From the NCBI GenBank assembly GCA_048499455.1, contig JASNZV010000001.1, positions 248,001 to 312,000 of the forward strand: 64,000 nucleotides of DNA, written 5' to 3'. Below the pieces are notes generated by a model. It saw only the letters and a list, made by a program, of their open reading frames with translations. It was not told the origin of the DNA and did not search any database. The position numbers and the translations under genes were made by a program. Shown here in pieces: positions 1 through 7,379 of the stretch. Position 1 is the stretch's first letter; each line of letters begins with the position of its first letter. This DNA is from CFX5 sp023384495. Its GTDB lineage: Bacteria; Chloroflexota; Anaerolineae; Caldilineales; Caldilineaceae.

Positions 1-1
1 T

Positions 2-799
2 GCGGATTACCAGCAGGCGAGCCCCACGCTGCCCGCCGCGGTGGTCGCCCATGTCGATTATACCCGGCGACCGTTGGAGCGCTATCTGCGCCCCCGCCTC
101 GGCGCCGAAGAGATACCGATCTTCTTTCCCTTTGGCGGCGCGCTGGCGCCGGACCAGGTTGACGCCGTCATCGCGCCGCCGCTCCAGGGGATCATCGACC
201 AGGGCGCGGCCACACTCTGGCTCACGCAGAGCCACCTTGATGGGGTGGATGACCAGCGGTTGGTCGAACGCTGGCTGGCCGAGCGCTTTCCACTGATGAC
301 GGAACAATATCCCACGGGCATCAAGTTGAGCGGCTATGCGATACAGAGCCGGTTTGCCGCCGTGCCGCTGCTGCCCGAATCCGCGCAGCAGCCCATGGCT
401 GAGCTTGCGCCGGGCCTCATGCTGGCGGCGTGCGAGGTGTTGACGCCCACACTTTCCGCCCGTGACGACCAGTTGCACCCGCCCAGCGGCTGGTTGCATG
501 TGCGGCTCTGGTGGCAGGCCACCGGCCCCATCGATGACGACTACATGGCCACGGCGCAGGTGGTCGGGCCGGAGGGGGTCTGGGGTGACCGCCTCTATCG
601 CGAGAACGAGGCGTTGCGCCGCTGGCCCACCCGCAGTTGGCAGATGGGCGACGTGGCGCGCGATGAGATCGACATCAATCTCAATCCCGTCACGCCAGAC
701 GGAACCTATCCCGTGGAGATTGGCCTGATGGACAGCGCCGGTCACGCCTTGCCGAGCAAGGCCGATTGTGGGGTCGTCCAGATCAGCAATACCCCATAA
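2..799 (+). CDS. C-terminal part of a membrane glycosyltransferase-like protein (5' end outside window)
   Basis: The reading frame is open to the left edge (it already reads A-D-Y-Q-Q before the first GTG at 41), so this is a 3' fragment of a longer gene. The visible residues have no membrane helix. The tail reads PPSGWLHVRLWW, then a P-DDY segment, VWGDRLYRE, RRWPTRSWQMGD, RDEIDI and PDGTYPVEIGL. This is the soluble beta-rich domain that commonly ends long multi-pass GT39/PMT-type glycosyltransferases of Chloroflexota. The family assignment is from memory of that pattern; the catalytic membrane part is not in view. A Nudix gene follows 23 nt downstream on the same strand and may be co-transcribed. 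Confidence 0.55.
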   Translation, partial: ADYQQASPTLPAAVVAHVDYTRRPLERYLRPRLGAEEIPIFFPFGGALAPDQVDAVIAPPLQGIIDQGAATLWLTQSHLDGVDDQRLVERWLAERFPLMTEQYPTGIKLSGYAIQSRFAAVPLLPESAQQPMAELAPGLMLAACEVLTPTLSARDDQLHPPSGWLHVRLWWQATGPIDDDYMATAQVVGPEGVWGDRLYRENEALRRWPTRSWQMGDVARDEIDINLNPVTPDGTYPVEIGLMDSAGHALPSKADCGVVQISNTP

Positions 800-822
800 C
801 CACGCACAAGGAGCAGATTCGA

Positions 823-1290
823 ATGGCGCAACTCCTCTTCGGCGACCGCATTGGCCGCGAGGCGCAACTAAAGGTGGGGACGGCCGCAGTGATCTTCGAC
901 AATGAGCGCGAGCGAGTGTTGCTGACCCAGCGCACCGACAACGGTCGTTGGTGTCTCCCCGGCGGGGCGATGGACCCGGGCGAGAGTGCGGACGAAGCCT
1001 GCGTGCGCGAGGTGTGGGAAGAGACGGGGCTGGCGGTCGCCATCACACGGCTGATCGGCATCTACACCAGCCCCCATTACATCACCCAGTATGCGGACGG
1101 CAACCGCTTCCAGTTTGTCTCCTTCTGTTTCGAGGCCGCGGTGACCGGTGGCGAATTGGGGCTGAGCAACGAGACCACCGCCTTTGGCTACTTCACCCGC
1201 GCCGAAATGCGCGCCATCGACCTCATGGAGCACCACATCACGCGCGTCGACGACGCCTTCGCGGCGCAGGTCGCCACGTTCATCCGTTAG
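823..1290 (+). CDS. Nudix hydrolase
   Basis: A 155-residue protein with a complete Nudix box, G-x5-E-x7-REVWEETGL, beginning at GGAMDPGESADEACVREVWE. The family cleaves nucleoside diphosphates linked to another moiety, with Mg2+ bound by the REVWEE glutamates. The substrate cannot be read from the sequence. The start is the ATG at 823, preceded by AAGGAG at 808-813; an upstream in-frame TTG overlaps the previous gene and has no such site. The N-terminal part (FGDRIGREAQLKVGTAAVIFDN) fits a single-domain Nudix protein. It lies 23 nt downstream of the glycosyltransferase-like gene. Confidence 0.9.
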   Translation: MAQLLFGDRIGREAQLKVGTAAVIFDNERERVLLTQRTDNGRWCLPGGAMDPGESADEACVREVWEETGLAVAITRLIGIYTSPHYITQYADGNRFQFVSFCFEAAVTGGELGLSNETTAFGYFTRAEMRAIDLMEHHITRVDDAFAAQVATFIR

Positions 1291-1340
1291 GCGCCGTGGG
1301 TCCATTGCGAGCAGGCGAAGATCAACATGGCACAACGACA

Positions 1341-1466
1341 CAGAGCAGGAACACAGAGCCCACCGAGGAGGCGCAGAGCACACAGAGGGTTTTTCTCACA
1401 CGATGAGCCATCGCGCTTTTCTCCGTGTTCTCTGTGCAATCTCCGCGCCCTCTGTGTTCCGCTGTT
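1341..1466. repeat. Imperfect inverted repeat built from CACAGAG-type units
   Basis: Both arms are rich in CACAGAG or its complement. The outer pair GGAACACAGAG (1348-1358) and CTCTGTGTTCC (1450-1460) is perfect, and the inner arms align with a few mismatches. It sits between the Nudix gene and the convergent enolase-superfamily gene, so it could also stop transcription from both sides. Frames through it look like shadows rather than a gene. Confidence 0.7.
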
Positions 1467-1477
1467 TTGCCCCATTT

Positions 1478-2659
1478 TCAGACCAGCGCCGGTGTCCGGT
1501 AATAGACCCTGCCGTTGATCTGAATGACCACGTCCTGCAGATAGGGCCCAAGCCCGGTCGTGTTGACCGTCATCCCCAGCCCCGGCGCAGCGGGGGCGTG
1601 GATCTGGCCGTTGGCGTCGGGGATGATGTGGTTGGTGGTGATGTCGAGGGCAAGCTGCTTCGGCTCCACCGGATACTCGCTGATCAGGTCATCGGCCAGC
1701 CCGGCATAGGGTTGGAGCGATGCGCTCAACGCCAGGTGCGACGTAAAGGTGTGGTTCACATAGGTGACGCCGCGTGCGGCGGCGTAGTCGGCCACCGCCT
1801 TGCTGGGCGTGATCCCGCCTATGCGCCCGGCGTCGATCTGGATGTAGCCGACGCCGGCGTAGTCGATCATGTGCTGCGCCATGTAGACGTTGTGGCTGCC
1901 TTCGCCGCCGGCCAGCTTGACCGTCTTGGTCAATTTAGAGAGCTGCTTGTAGGCATCCAAAGCGCCCGAGACAAAAGGCTCCTCCAGCCACGTGGCGCGG
2001 GCGGCCTCGAGACCGGGGAGCCGCGCCGCAGCCGCCTCGACATTGTCCACCCAGACGGTTCCGATGTCCACCAACAGGATGCCCTCTTCACCCAGCCCTT
2101 CGCGCGCCGCCATGAAGTGATCGACATCTTCCTGCACACTGCCTTTGCCAATCGGCCCCCAGCCAAACTTGGCGGCGCGATAACCATTGGCGCGCGCCTG
2201 GCGCCCCTTTTCCAGCGTCTCTTGCGGCGTGTCGCCAAAGAGCATGGAGGCGTAGGGCAGCTTGGGGTGGGCCGTTTTGTAGCCCAGCAGCCGGTAGACC
2301 GGCTCGCCCAGGCGCTTGCCCAGCAGGTCCCACAGCGCCATGTCGATGCCCGACAGCGCGTGGTCGGCCTGGAGCAGGTCGAGGCTATTGGCGTGGACAA
2401 GCTCGCCGATCCGCCGGATGTCGTCCGCGCTGTCGATGGGCTGGCCAAGCACCGAATCACGCACCGGTTTGCACGCGCTGTGCGACATGGGGCAGACCAA
2501 CGCAGCGATGGTGGGCAGCGGCGCGGCTTCGCACTCGCCCCAACCCACATGGCCGCCCGCCTCAATGCGCACCAAGGTGGCGTCCTGGCTGCCATCGCCA
2601 ATGTCCAATACATCGGGCATGGAGAGGTAAAAAAAATCAACTGCATCGATTTTTGGCAT
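1478..2659 (-). CDS. Mandelate racemase / muconate lactonizing enzyme family protein (enolase superfamily)
   Basis: About 393 residues with the two-domain layout of the enolase superfamily. Metal ligands are visible as D198 (LLVDIG), E226/E227 (WLEEPF) and E253 (AGGEGS), in family order. The Asp-His dyad of the mandelate racemase subgroup is present as D276 (QIDAGRIGG) and H303 (VNHTF), 27 residues apart as in mandelate racemase. The KxK motif is altered to K-F-G, so only one lysine (K164) is kept. Probable activity is dehydration or epimerisation of a sugar acid or other carboxylate; the substrate is unknown. The start is placed at ATG 2659 because AAGGA lies about 11 nt upstream; ATG 2680/2683 or GTG 2692 are alternatives. 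It is convergent with the Nudix gene. Confidence 0.85.
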   Translation of the reverse strand: MPKIDAVDFFYLSMPDVLDIGDGSQDATLVRIEAGGHVGWGECEAAPLPTIAALVCPMSHSACKPVRDSVLGQPIDSADDIRRIGELVHANSLDLLQADHALSGIDMALWDLLGKRLGEPVYRLLGYKTAHPKLPYASMLFGDTPQETLEKGRQARANGYRAAKFGWGPIGKGSVQEDVDHFMAAREGLGEEGILLVDIGTVWVDNVEAAAARLPGLEAARATWLEEPFVSGALDAYKQLSKLTKTVKLAGGEGSHNVYMAQHMIDYAGVGYIQIDAGRIGGITPSKAVADYAAARGVTYVNHTFTSHLALSASLQPYAGLADDLISEYPVEPKQLALDITTNHIIPDANGQIHAPAAPGLGMTVNTTGLGPYLQDVVIQINGRVYYRTPALV

Positions 2660-2732
2660 ACGTACGGGAATCCTTTGCATCATTGTTATCACAAAAAACC
2701 ATGGGGGCGAAAGCGGAGCTCGACTGTTGTTT

Positions 2733-2762
2733 TTCTTCGTATCTTGTCATCTGGATTATAAT
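2733..2762 (+). promoter_or_regulatory. Probable promoter of the first PIN toxin-antitoxin pair
   Basis: A perfect TATAAT at 2757-2762 is preceded, 18 nt upstream, by TTCTTC (2733-2738) as a weak -35. The expected start of transcription falls at the left arm of the inverted repeat at 2767-2799. Confidence 0.5.
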
Positions 2763-2766
2763 ATAC

Positions 2767-2799
2767 GAGCGCCTATTTCATAACTTAACGTAGGCGCTC
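2767..2799. promoter_or_regulatory. Inverted repeat, candidate autoregulatory operator of the toxin-antitoxin operon
   Basis: GAGCGCCTA (2767-2775) and TAGGCGCTC (2791-2799) form a perfect 9-bp inverted repeat with a 15-nt spacer. It lies just downstream of a good -10 element and upstream of the antitoxin start, where antitoxins usually bind their own promoter. There is no T-run after it, which argues against a terminator. The role is inferred. Confidence 0.45.
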
Positions 2800-2858
2800 T
2801 TGGCTTGCTCGGCGCAATTCTGTTTGCCGCAATGGCAGGCAATACGAAGGCAACCCAT

Positions 2859-3104
2859 ATGACAGCAACACTTGTGCTAACCGGGAAACAGATCATCTCG
2901 CTCTTTGAACAGTTAGAGCCACAGGCAAAGCGTTCCGTGCTCTATCTGCTCGCTGAAACAGCCGCACAACAGCGTACAACACGAATGGAGATGGCTGAAG
3001 CTCGTTTGCGCGCCCGGGCCATGAAACGGGGTCTTGACTGGGACATGATGGATGAACAAGAACGTCAAGACTTTGTCGATGACCTTGTGCACGAGGATCG
3101 ATGA
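2859..3104 (+). CDS. Putative antitoxin paired with PIN toxin
   Basis: An 81-residue, charged, mostly helical protein (LTGKQIISLFEQLEPQAKRS, ending DEQERQDFVDDLVHEDR). No family was recognised with certainty. The call rests on context: it overlaps the start of a PIN-domain gene by four bases (ATGA at 3101-3104), the usual coupling of type II antitoxin and toxin genes. ATG 2859 was chosen because AAGG (2847-2850) sits 8 nt upstream; an in-frame start farther upstream lacks a ribosome site. The conserved-looking C-terminus could be the part that wraps the toxin, but this is inference. Confidence 0.65.
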   Translation: MTATLVLTGKQIISLFEQLEPQAKRSVLYLLAETAAQQRTTRMEMAEARLRARAMKRGLDWDMMDEQERQDFVDDLVHEDR

Positions 3105-3514
3105 AGCCGCCACTTGTGGTCTTTGACACCAGCGTCTTGATCTCCGCACTCGGTTGGGGTGGCAAGCCCTTCCAATGTCTAGAGCTTGCTCGGACGGGTC
3201 TAATCCAAGGGGTGAGTTGCAGGGAAATCTTGGAGGAGCTCGCGACCGTATCGCAAAATAAGCTGGGCTTTACACCTGAAGAAGTGGCGGACACCGTCGC
3301 CGATCTCTTGGAGGCGCTCAGACTGGTAAGAATCACCGGGACGTTCCACGCTGTCCCCGCTGATCCCAAAGATGATATGGTCGTGGAATGCGCCGTGGTT
3401 GCCGGCGCCGATTATATTGTCAGTGGTGACCGTCGTCATCTGTTGCCGTTGAAGGCCTATGAAACGATCCGGATTGTGGACCCCAGCACACTGCTGCTGG
3501 AGGTCGCTGCATAG
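3101..3514 (+). CDS. PIN-domain toxin (COG1569-like type II toxin)
   Basis: A 137-residue PIN-fold nuclease, expected to act as an Mg2+-dependent ribonuclease. Acidic positions of the fold are visible: D9 in VVFDTSVLISAL, a glutamate in CREILEEL, DPKDDMVVECA, and D-Y-I-V-S-G-D near the C-terminal half. The pattern TSVLISAL...GVSCREILEEL...DPKDD...VSGDRRHLL is typical of the 'putative toxin-antitoxin system toxin component, PIN family' group. It overlaps the upstream antitoxin by four bases and is presumably kept inactive by it. Confidence 0.85.
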   Translation: MKPPLVVFDTSVLISALGWGGKPFQCLELARTGLIQGVSCREILEELATVSQNKLGFTPEEVADTVADLLEALRLVRITGTFHAVPADPKDDMVVECAVVAGADYIVSGDRRHLLPLKAYETIRIVDPSTLLLEVAA

Positions 3515-3542
3515 GGACTTTCCGGCGGACAGTCACTTCCAC

Positions 3543-5027
3543 CTACTGACCGTCCCTGGCCTTATCAGGCAGCGGCTTATCACGCCCCAGCGCGCGCCGT
3601 AACAGCCGCCAATCCGCCGGCGTCACCTGGCGGGTCAGCCCCAAAAGCAGCAGATAGCACACCATCCCCACCCCGGCGCGCAACAGCGCTGGGCCAGGCA
3701 GCGCCAGAGCCACCGCAACTGCACCGACGATGACCCCAAAGAGCAGCGCCAGCCGCACCCAATCCACCGGCAGATTGGCCGCCCGCGCAAGGGCGATCCC
3801 CGCCACGGCGCTGCCGGCGCCGGCCAGCGCCAACGCCCAGGCCGCGCCCGTTGCCTCCGCCACGCCCGTCAGCCACGGCAACAAAAGGATCAGCGCCGCC
3901 AGGTTCACGCCGGTGATCAGCAGGCTGCGGCGCGGTCGTTGCTCGACCAAAAAGACCATGCTGGCAAAACCGGCCAGCAGCGCCGATAGTGTCGTCCAGA
4001 TCAGAATCTGCAACACGGGCACGGTGGCCGGATAGCGCTCGCCATAGACCAAGCCCAGCAAACCGTCAGCCCCCACCCAGACCAGGGCCGCCACCGGCGC
4101 CAGAATCATCAGCGCGCTGCGCAGGCTCAGATCGGTCACCTGTCGATAGTGCGCCTGGGCCTGGCGGCGCAACCGGCTTAGAGTGGGGTAGAGCGCCTGC
4201 AAGAAGCTCTGCACAACCTTGAGTAGCACGCGCACCAGGTTATAGGCCGCACTGTAGACCCCGGCCACCGCTTCACCGGCAATCACGCTGAGCAGCAACA
4301 GGTCGATCCGCTGCAACAGAACATCGGCCAGGGCAAGCGTGTAGAAAGGGCCCACACGACGCCCCAAATCGCGAATGGTGGTGGCGACGGACATCTGCGG
4401 GGAGGCGATCAAACGGCTGCGCCGCAAGAGCCACCACCCCAACGCCGCCGAGACCGCCTGCGTCCCAATAATGACGCCCATCAACTGGAGCACACCGCCC
4501 CCAAGCCAGAGCACAGCCAGGCTACAGACCAGGATCAGCCCGTTGACACAGATTTCCACCGCCATCACCAACTCCATCCGCTCACCGGCCTGAAAGAGCG
4601 TCTGGGTGGCGGACGTAAAGGCGTAAAAGGGCAGGGATGCGCCAATCAGCCACAGCGCTGTGCGCAGCGTGTCGGAAATGGGAAGCGCGCTCGCCAACCC
4701 GATCAGCCCGGCCCAGGCCAACAGCGCCGCCACGAGTTGGCCGGTCAGCGCCAGGCGGAAGTAGGCGCGGCGCAATTGCGGGGCTTGGGCCAGGTCGCGC
4801 ACCAACAGGGCGGGCATCCCGATTTCGCTCACCACCTGGCAGACATTGAGGTAGGCCATGGAGATCGTGTAGACGCCCAGCGCATCGAGCCCCAGCCGGC
4901 GCACGATCAACAGTTGCAGCGCAAAGCTGACCACAATCCGCCACAGGTTGGAGCCGGTCAACGCTGCGGTGTTGGCGATGATGCGCCGGCCCGTCTGCAT
5001 GGCCGGGGCATGTACAGACGGCGGCAT
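3543..5027 (-). CDS. Wzx/MATE-like polysaccharide flippase
   Basis: A 494-residue, very hydrophobic protein with roughly 12-14 membrane helices. The N-terminal region (NTAALTGSNLWRIVVSFALQ, then LLIVRRLGLDALGVYTISMA) is characteristic of the oligosaccharide flippase family, followed by RDLAQAPQLRRAYFRLAL and ERYPATVPVLQILIW in expected positions. The role would be lipid-linked oligosaccharide translocation across the membrane for surface glycan assembly. ATG 5027 was chosen; frames farther upstream would overlap the preceding gene, whose stop is at 5039. The gap is only 11 nt, so the two are probably one transcript. No glycosyltransferase cluster surrounds it here apart from the truncated gene at the left edge. 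Confidence 0.85.
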   Translation of the reverse strand: MPPSVHAPAMQTGRRIIANTAALTGSNLWRIVVSFALQLLIVRRLGLDALGVYTISMAYLNVCQVVSEIGMPALLVRDLAQAPQLRRAYFRLALTGQLVAALLAWAGLIGLASALPISDTLRTALWLIGASLPFYAFTSATQTLFQAGERMELVMAVEICVNGLILVCSLAVLWLGGGVLQLMGVIIGTQAVSAALGWWLLRRSRLIASPQMSVATTIRDLGRRVGPFYTLALADVLLQRIDLLLLSVIAGEAVAGVYSAAYNLVRVLLKVVQSFLQALYPTLSRLRRQAQAHYRQVTDLSLRSALMILAPVAALVWVGADGLLGLVYGERYPATVPVLQILIWTTLSALLAGFASMVFLVEQRPRRSLLITGVNLAALILLLPWLTGVAEATGAAWALALAGAGSAVAGIALARAANLPVDWVRLALLFGVIVGAVAVALALPGPALLRAGVGMVCYLLLLGLTRQVTPADWRLLRRALGRDKPLPDKARDGQ

Positions 5028-5038
5028 GGGCGGCCCGT

Positions 5039-5575
5039 TCAGCGGTCGACCTTCCCGCTGACGATGAACTGGCGCAGCCGCGGCCACTGATAGAGCCGGC
5101 GCCGCCAGACAAACCAACCCAACGCCAGCAACCCGCCCAGCTCCCAGCCCCAGAGTTCGGGGCGCCGCGTAAATGCATACCAATACGCTTTTGAGATCTC
5201 GGTCTGTTCAGAACCTCGCTTCCCCCACACATGAAAACGCCAACCCCGCAGCGGCCAATAAAACGTGCTGGGGTAAAACCAGAGACGGTCGAGGAGGGCG
5301 TGGCCCACAAAGGCGAGCGCATAGAGCCACCATTGCGGCGCATAGCGAGCCGTCGCCCACAACACCGACCCGTGCGCCAGCAGCGTGTGGGCAAACAATA
5401 CGGCTGACTTGTAGCGCTGATAGAAGTAGGCCCACGCCAGCGGCTTGTCCACCAGATCGGGGCCGACTGCGGCCAGCGCCACCAGCCGGTAGTCTGCCTC
5501 CTCGCCAACCTGAAGATGCTCCTGCGCCAGGCTCAGCGTCAGCCAGGTGTAGGCCACGTGTGATTGAGGCAGCAT
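5039..5575 (-). CDS. Small membrane protein, YdjM/DUF457-like putative metal-dependent hydrolase
   Basis: A 178-residue protein starting MLPQSHVAYTWLTLSLAQEH. It has H8 near the N-terminus, then VALAAVGPDLVDKP, AHTLLAHGSVLW and VGHALLDRLWFYP. The scattered His/Asp in membrane helices (SHVAY, GPDLVDK, FAHTLLAHG, GHALLD) match the DUF457/YdjM 'inner-membrane metal-dependent hydrolase' family. The biochemical role of that family is poorly defined. ATG 5575 leaves a 2-nt gap to the upstream permease stop; a GTG at 5581 would overlap it. Confidence 0.65.
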   Translation of the reverse strand: MLPQSHVAYTWLTLSLAQEHLQVGEEADYRLVALAAVGPDLVDKPLAWAYFYQRYKSAVLFAHTLLAHGSVLWATARYAPQWWLYALAFVGHALLDRLWFYPSTFYWPLRGWRFHVWGKRGSEQTEISKAYWYAFTRRPELWGWELGGLLALGWFVWRRRLYQWPRLRQFIVSGKVDR

Positions 5576-5577
5576 GG

Positions 5578-6525
5578 TCACTCCCGCTCCTCGCGCACAT
5601 AGGGGATGCCCAGCGCCGCGGGTGCGCCCAGCCGCTGGCGCATGGCCGCTCGCGACCCAATGATCAAGACGACAATGGTAAAGAGATAAGGCAACATGTC
5701 CATAAAATATCCAAATTGCGGGTTACGTAAGAAGAACGGCAAATTTTGCAGATCCAATGGCAGCCGGCGGATTGCGCCAAAGAGATAGGAGCCCAACGCC
5801 GCGCGCAGCGGGTTCCACCCGGCAAAAATGACAAGCCCCACCGCGATCCAGCCCTGGCCGGCGGTCATCCCCTCGATCCAGAGCGGCGTAATCGCCAGGC
5901 TCAAGGCAGCCCCGCTCAACCCAGCCAGCAGCCCACCGACTATCACATAGGCGTAGCGCTGCAGAAAAACATTCACCCCCAGCGCATCCGCCGCGGCTGG
6001 ATATTCGCCGATGGCGCGCAACTCCAACCCGCGCCGGGTTCGATAAATATACAACCAGGCCAGTGGCGTCAACAAAAAGCCCAGGTAAACGATGACATTG
6101 TGCTGGAACAATATCGGCCCCACCACCGGCAGGTCCGCCAGCAATGGGATGGGGAAACTGGGCAGCCGCGGCGCCTGCCGGATCTGCACCAGCGGCGCGC
6201 CGAGGACGGCGCTCAGCCCCGCGCCGAGGAAGGTAAGCGCCAACCCGCTCACCACCTGATCGCCGCGCAACGTAATCACCACAAAGGCGTGGAGCAGCGC
6301 CAACAGCCCCCCCACGGCGATGCCGGCCAGCAACCCAAGCCACGGGTTGTCCGTCTGGTGCGCCACGCCAAAGGCGGTCATGGCGCCCATGAGCATCATC
6401 CCCTCGACGCCCAGGTTGAGCACACCCGACCGCTCGGCAAAGATCTCGCCGATGGACGCCAAGAGGATCGCCGTGCCCGAACGCACGCCGGCAGCCAACA
6501 GGTTGACGAGCAAAAGCGCCTCCAC
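5578..6525 (-). CDS. ABC transporter permease, nucleoside/simple-sugar type (NupQ-like)
   Basis: A 315-residue permease with about 8-10 helices. Motifs GEIFAERSGVLNLGVEGMMLMGA and a central R-AIGEYPAAADALGVNV loop are diagnostic of the second permease (NupQ/YufQ type) of BMP-family nucleoside importers. The EAA-like loop would contact the ATPase. Normally its partner permease lies directly upstream; here that gene (7380-8483) is separated by an antisense RHH/PIN cassette. No ATPase or BMP binding lipoprotein gene is in the neighbourhood. Confidence 0.88.
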   Translation of the reverse strand: MEALLLVNLLAAGVRSGTAILLASIGEIFAERSGVLNLGVEGMMLMGAMTAFGVAHQTDNPWLGLLAGIAVGGLLALLHAFVVITLRGDQVVSGLALTFLGAGLSAVLGAPLVQIRQAPRLPSFPIPLLADLPVVGPILFQHNVIVYLGFLLTPLAWLYIYRTRRGLELRAIGEYPAAADALGVNVFLQRYAYVIVGGLLAGLSGAALSLAITPLWIEGMTAGQGWIAVGLVIFAGWNPLRAALGSYLFGAIRRLPLDLQNLPFFLRNPQFGYFMDMLPYLFTIVVLIIGSRAAMRQRLGAPAALGIPYVREERE

Positions 6526-6614
6526 GACTCTACTTCACTCCTTTCTCGCTGATCGCCAACGCCAAGGGTTGCTGGATCCACCCTGCAATGCGACATGTTT
6601 TTTACATATCGCAT

Positions 6615-6642
6615 CAACCACCCCTGGTTGCATTTTGCAACC
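6615..6642. promoter_or_regulatory. Overlapping palindromes, candidate RHH antitoxin operator
   Basis: CAACCA-cccc-TGGTTG (6615-6620, 6625-6630) overlaps the perfect 7-bp palindrome GGTTGCA-ttt-TGCAACC (6626-6632, 6636-6642). Three related half-sites thus lie in register just upstream of, and overlapping, the likely -35 region. FitA/Arc-type antitoxins bind such repeated half-sites. The function is inferred. Confidence 0.5.
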
Positions 6643-6656
6643 AAATATGCTATCCT
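6629..6656 (+). promoter_or_regulatory. Probable promoter of the RHH/PIN cassette
   Basis: TTGCAT (6629-6634), a 16-nt spacer and TATCCT (6651-6656). The -35 lies inside the palindromic operator, as expected for autorepression. Confidence 0.4.
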
Positions 6657-6686
6657 TCCAACAATCGTATGATTAGGAGATCAAGC

Positions 6687-6929
6687 ATGGCGATCTTACA
6701 TGTCCGCAATATACCACGGAGCCTTTATGAGAAGCTGCGCAGTCGCGCCGAAGCGCAACACCGTTCGTTGAGCGCCGAGGTGATCTCGATTCTGCAGGAT
6801 GCCCTGGAAAGGCCCAGCCGTTCGCCAGCAGAAATCCTGGAGGCGATTCGGCAACGTCGCTATTTTGCCCCCGAAAACGTCGATGCGCCGACCAGCACCA
6901 CACTGCTGCGCGAAGACCGGGCGCGCTGA
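6687..6929 (+). CDS. FitA-like ribbon-helix-helix antitoxin
   Basis: An 80-residue protein. MAILHVRNIPRSLYEKLRSR followed by AEAQHRSLSAEVISILQDAL is the standard FitA/Arc ribbon-helix-helix signature: the beta strand LHVRNIP contacts DNA and the two helices dimerise. The charged C-terminus would bind the toxin. The start at ATG 6687 has AGGAG at 6675-6679. The PIN toxin gene begins 11 nt after the stop. The cassette lies antisense between two ABC permease genes. Confidence 0.88.
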   Translation: MAILHVRNIPRSLYEKLRSRAEAQHRSLSAEVISILQDALERPSRSPAEILEAIRQRRYFAPENVDAPTSTTLLREDRAR

Positions 6930-6940
6930 GCCACCGAACA

Positions 6941-7375
6941 ATGTCCTTTGACTGCGTCATCGATGCGAATGTTTGCATCAAATTGTTCCTAATCGAGCCT
7001 CTGACAGAACAGGCAACCTCGCTCTTTGCACACCTTGCCGGCGATGTTCCTGCACGCTTTTTTGCCCCGGATTTGCTCTATATCGAATGCGCCAATGTGC
7101 TCTGGAAATATGTAGACCACTACGGGTATCGAGTGGAAGCCGCCAGGCAGGACATCGCTGACATACTTGAATTGCCGATCATCGCTACACCCACCTATGA
7201 ACTCGCCGATGCAGCGCTGCAGTTGGCGGCTGAACAACGTATTGCCGCATACGACGCCGCCTATGTGGTGCTCAGTCAACGCCTTGGCTTGCCGCTGGTT
7301 ACCGCAGACGAGCGTTTGTTGCATCGACTTCGCCAGACAGGGCTTGACCTCCGCTGGTTAGGCGATTGGCCTTGA
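6941..7375 (+). CDS. VapC/FitB-like PIN-domain toxin
   Basis: A 144-residue PIN ribonuclease. The acidic active site is visible as D in CVIDANVCIKLF, E in LLYIECANVLW, D in AAYDAAYVVLS and D in LVTADERLL, in family order and spacing. It is the expected target of the RHH antitoxin encoded just upstream. It ends only 4 nt from the convergent permease stop at 7380, so the cassette fills the space between the two permease genes. Confidence 0.9.
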   Translation: MSFDCVIDANVCIKLFLIEPLTEQATSLFAHLAGDVPARFFAPDLLYIECANVLWKYVDHYGYRVEAARQDIADILELPIIATPTYELADAALQLAAEQRIAAYDAAYVVLSQRLGLPLVTADERLLHRLRQTGLDLRWLGDWP

Positions 7376-7379
7376 CGCG

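Noticed and set aside
1184..2761. Long plus-strand frame over the enolase-superfamily gene
   Set aside because: It is antisense to a gene with clear catalytic motifs and has the biased composition of a shadow frame.
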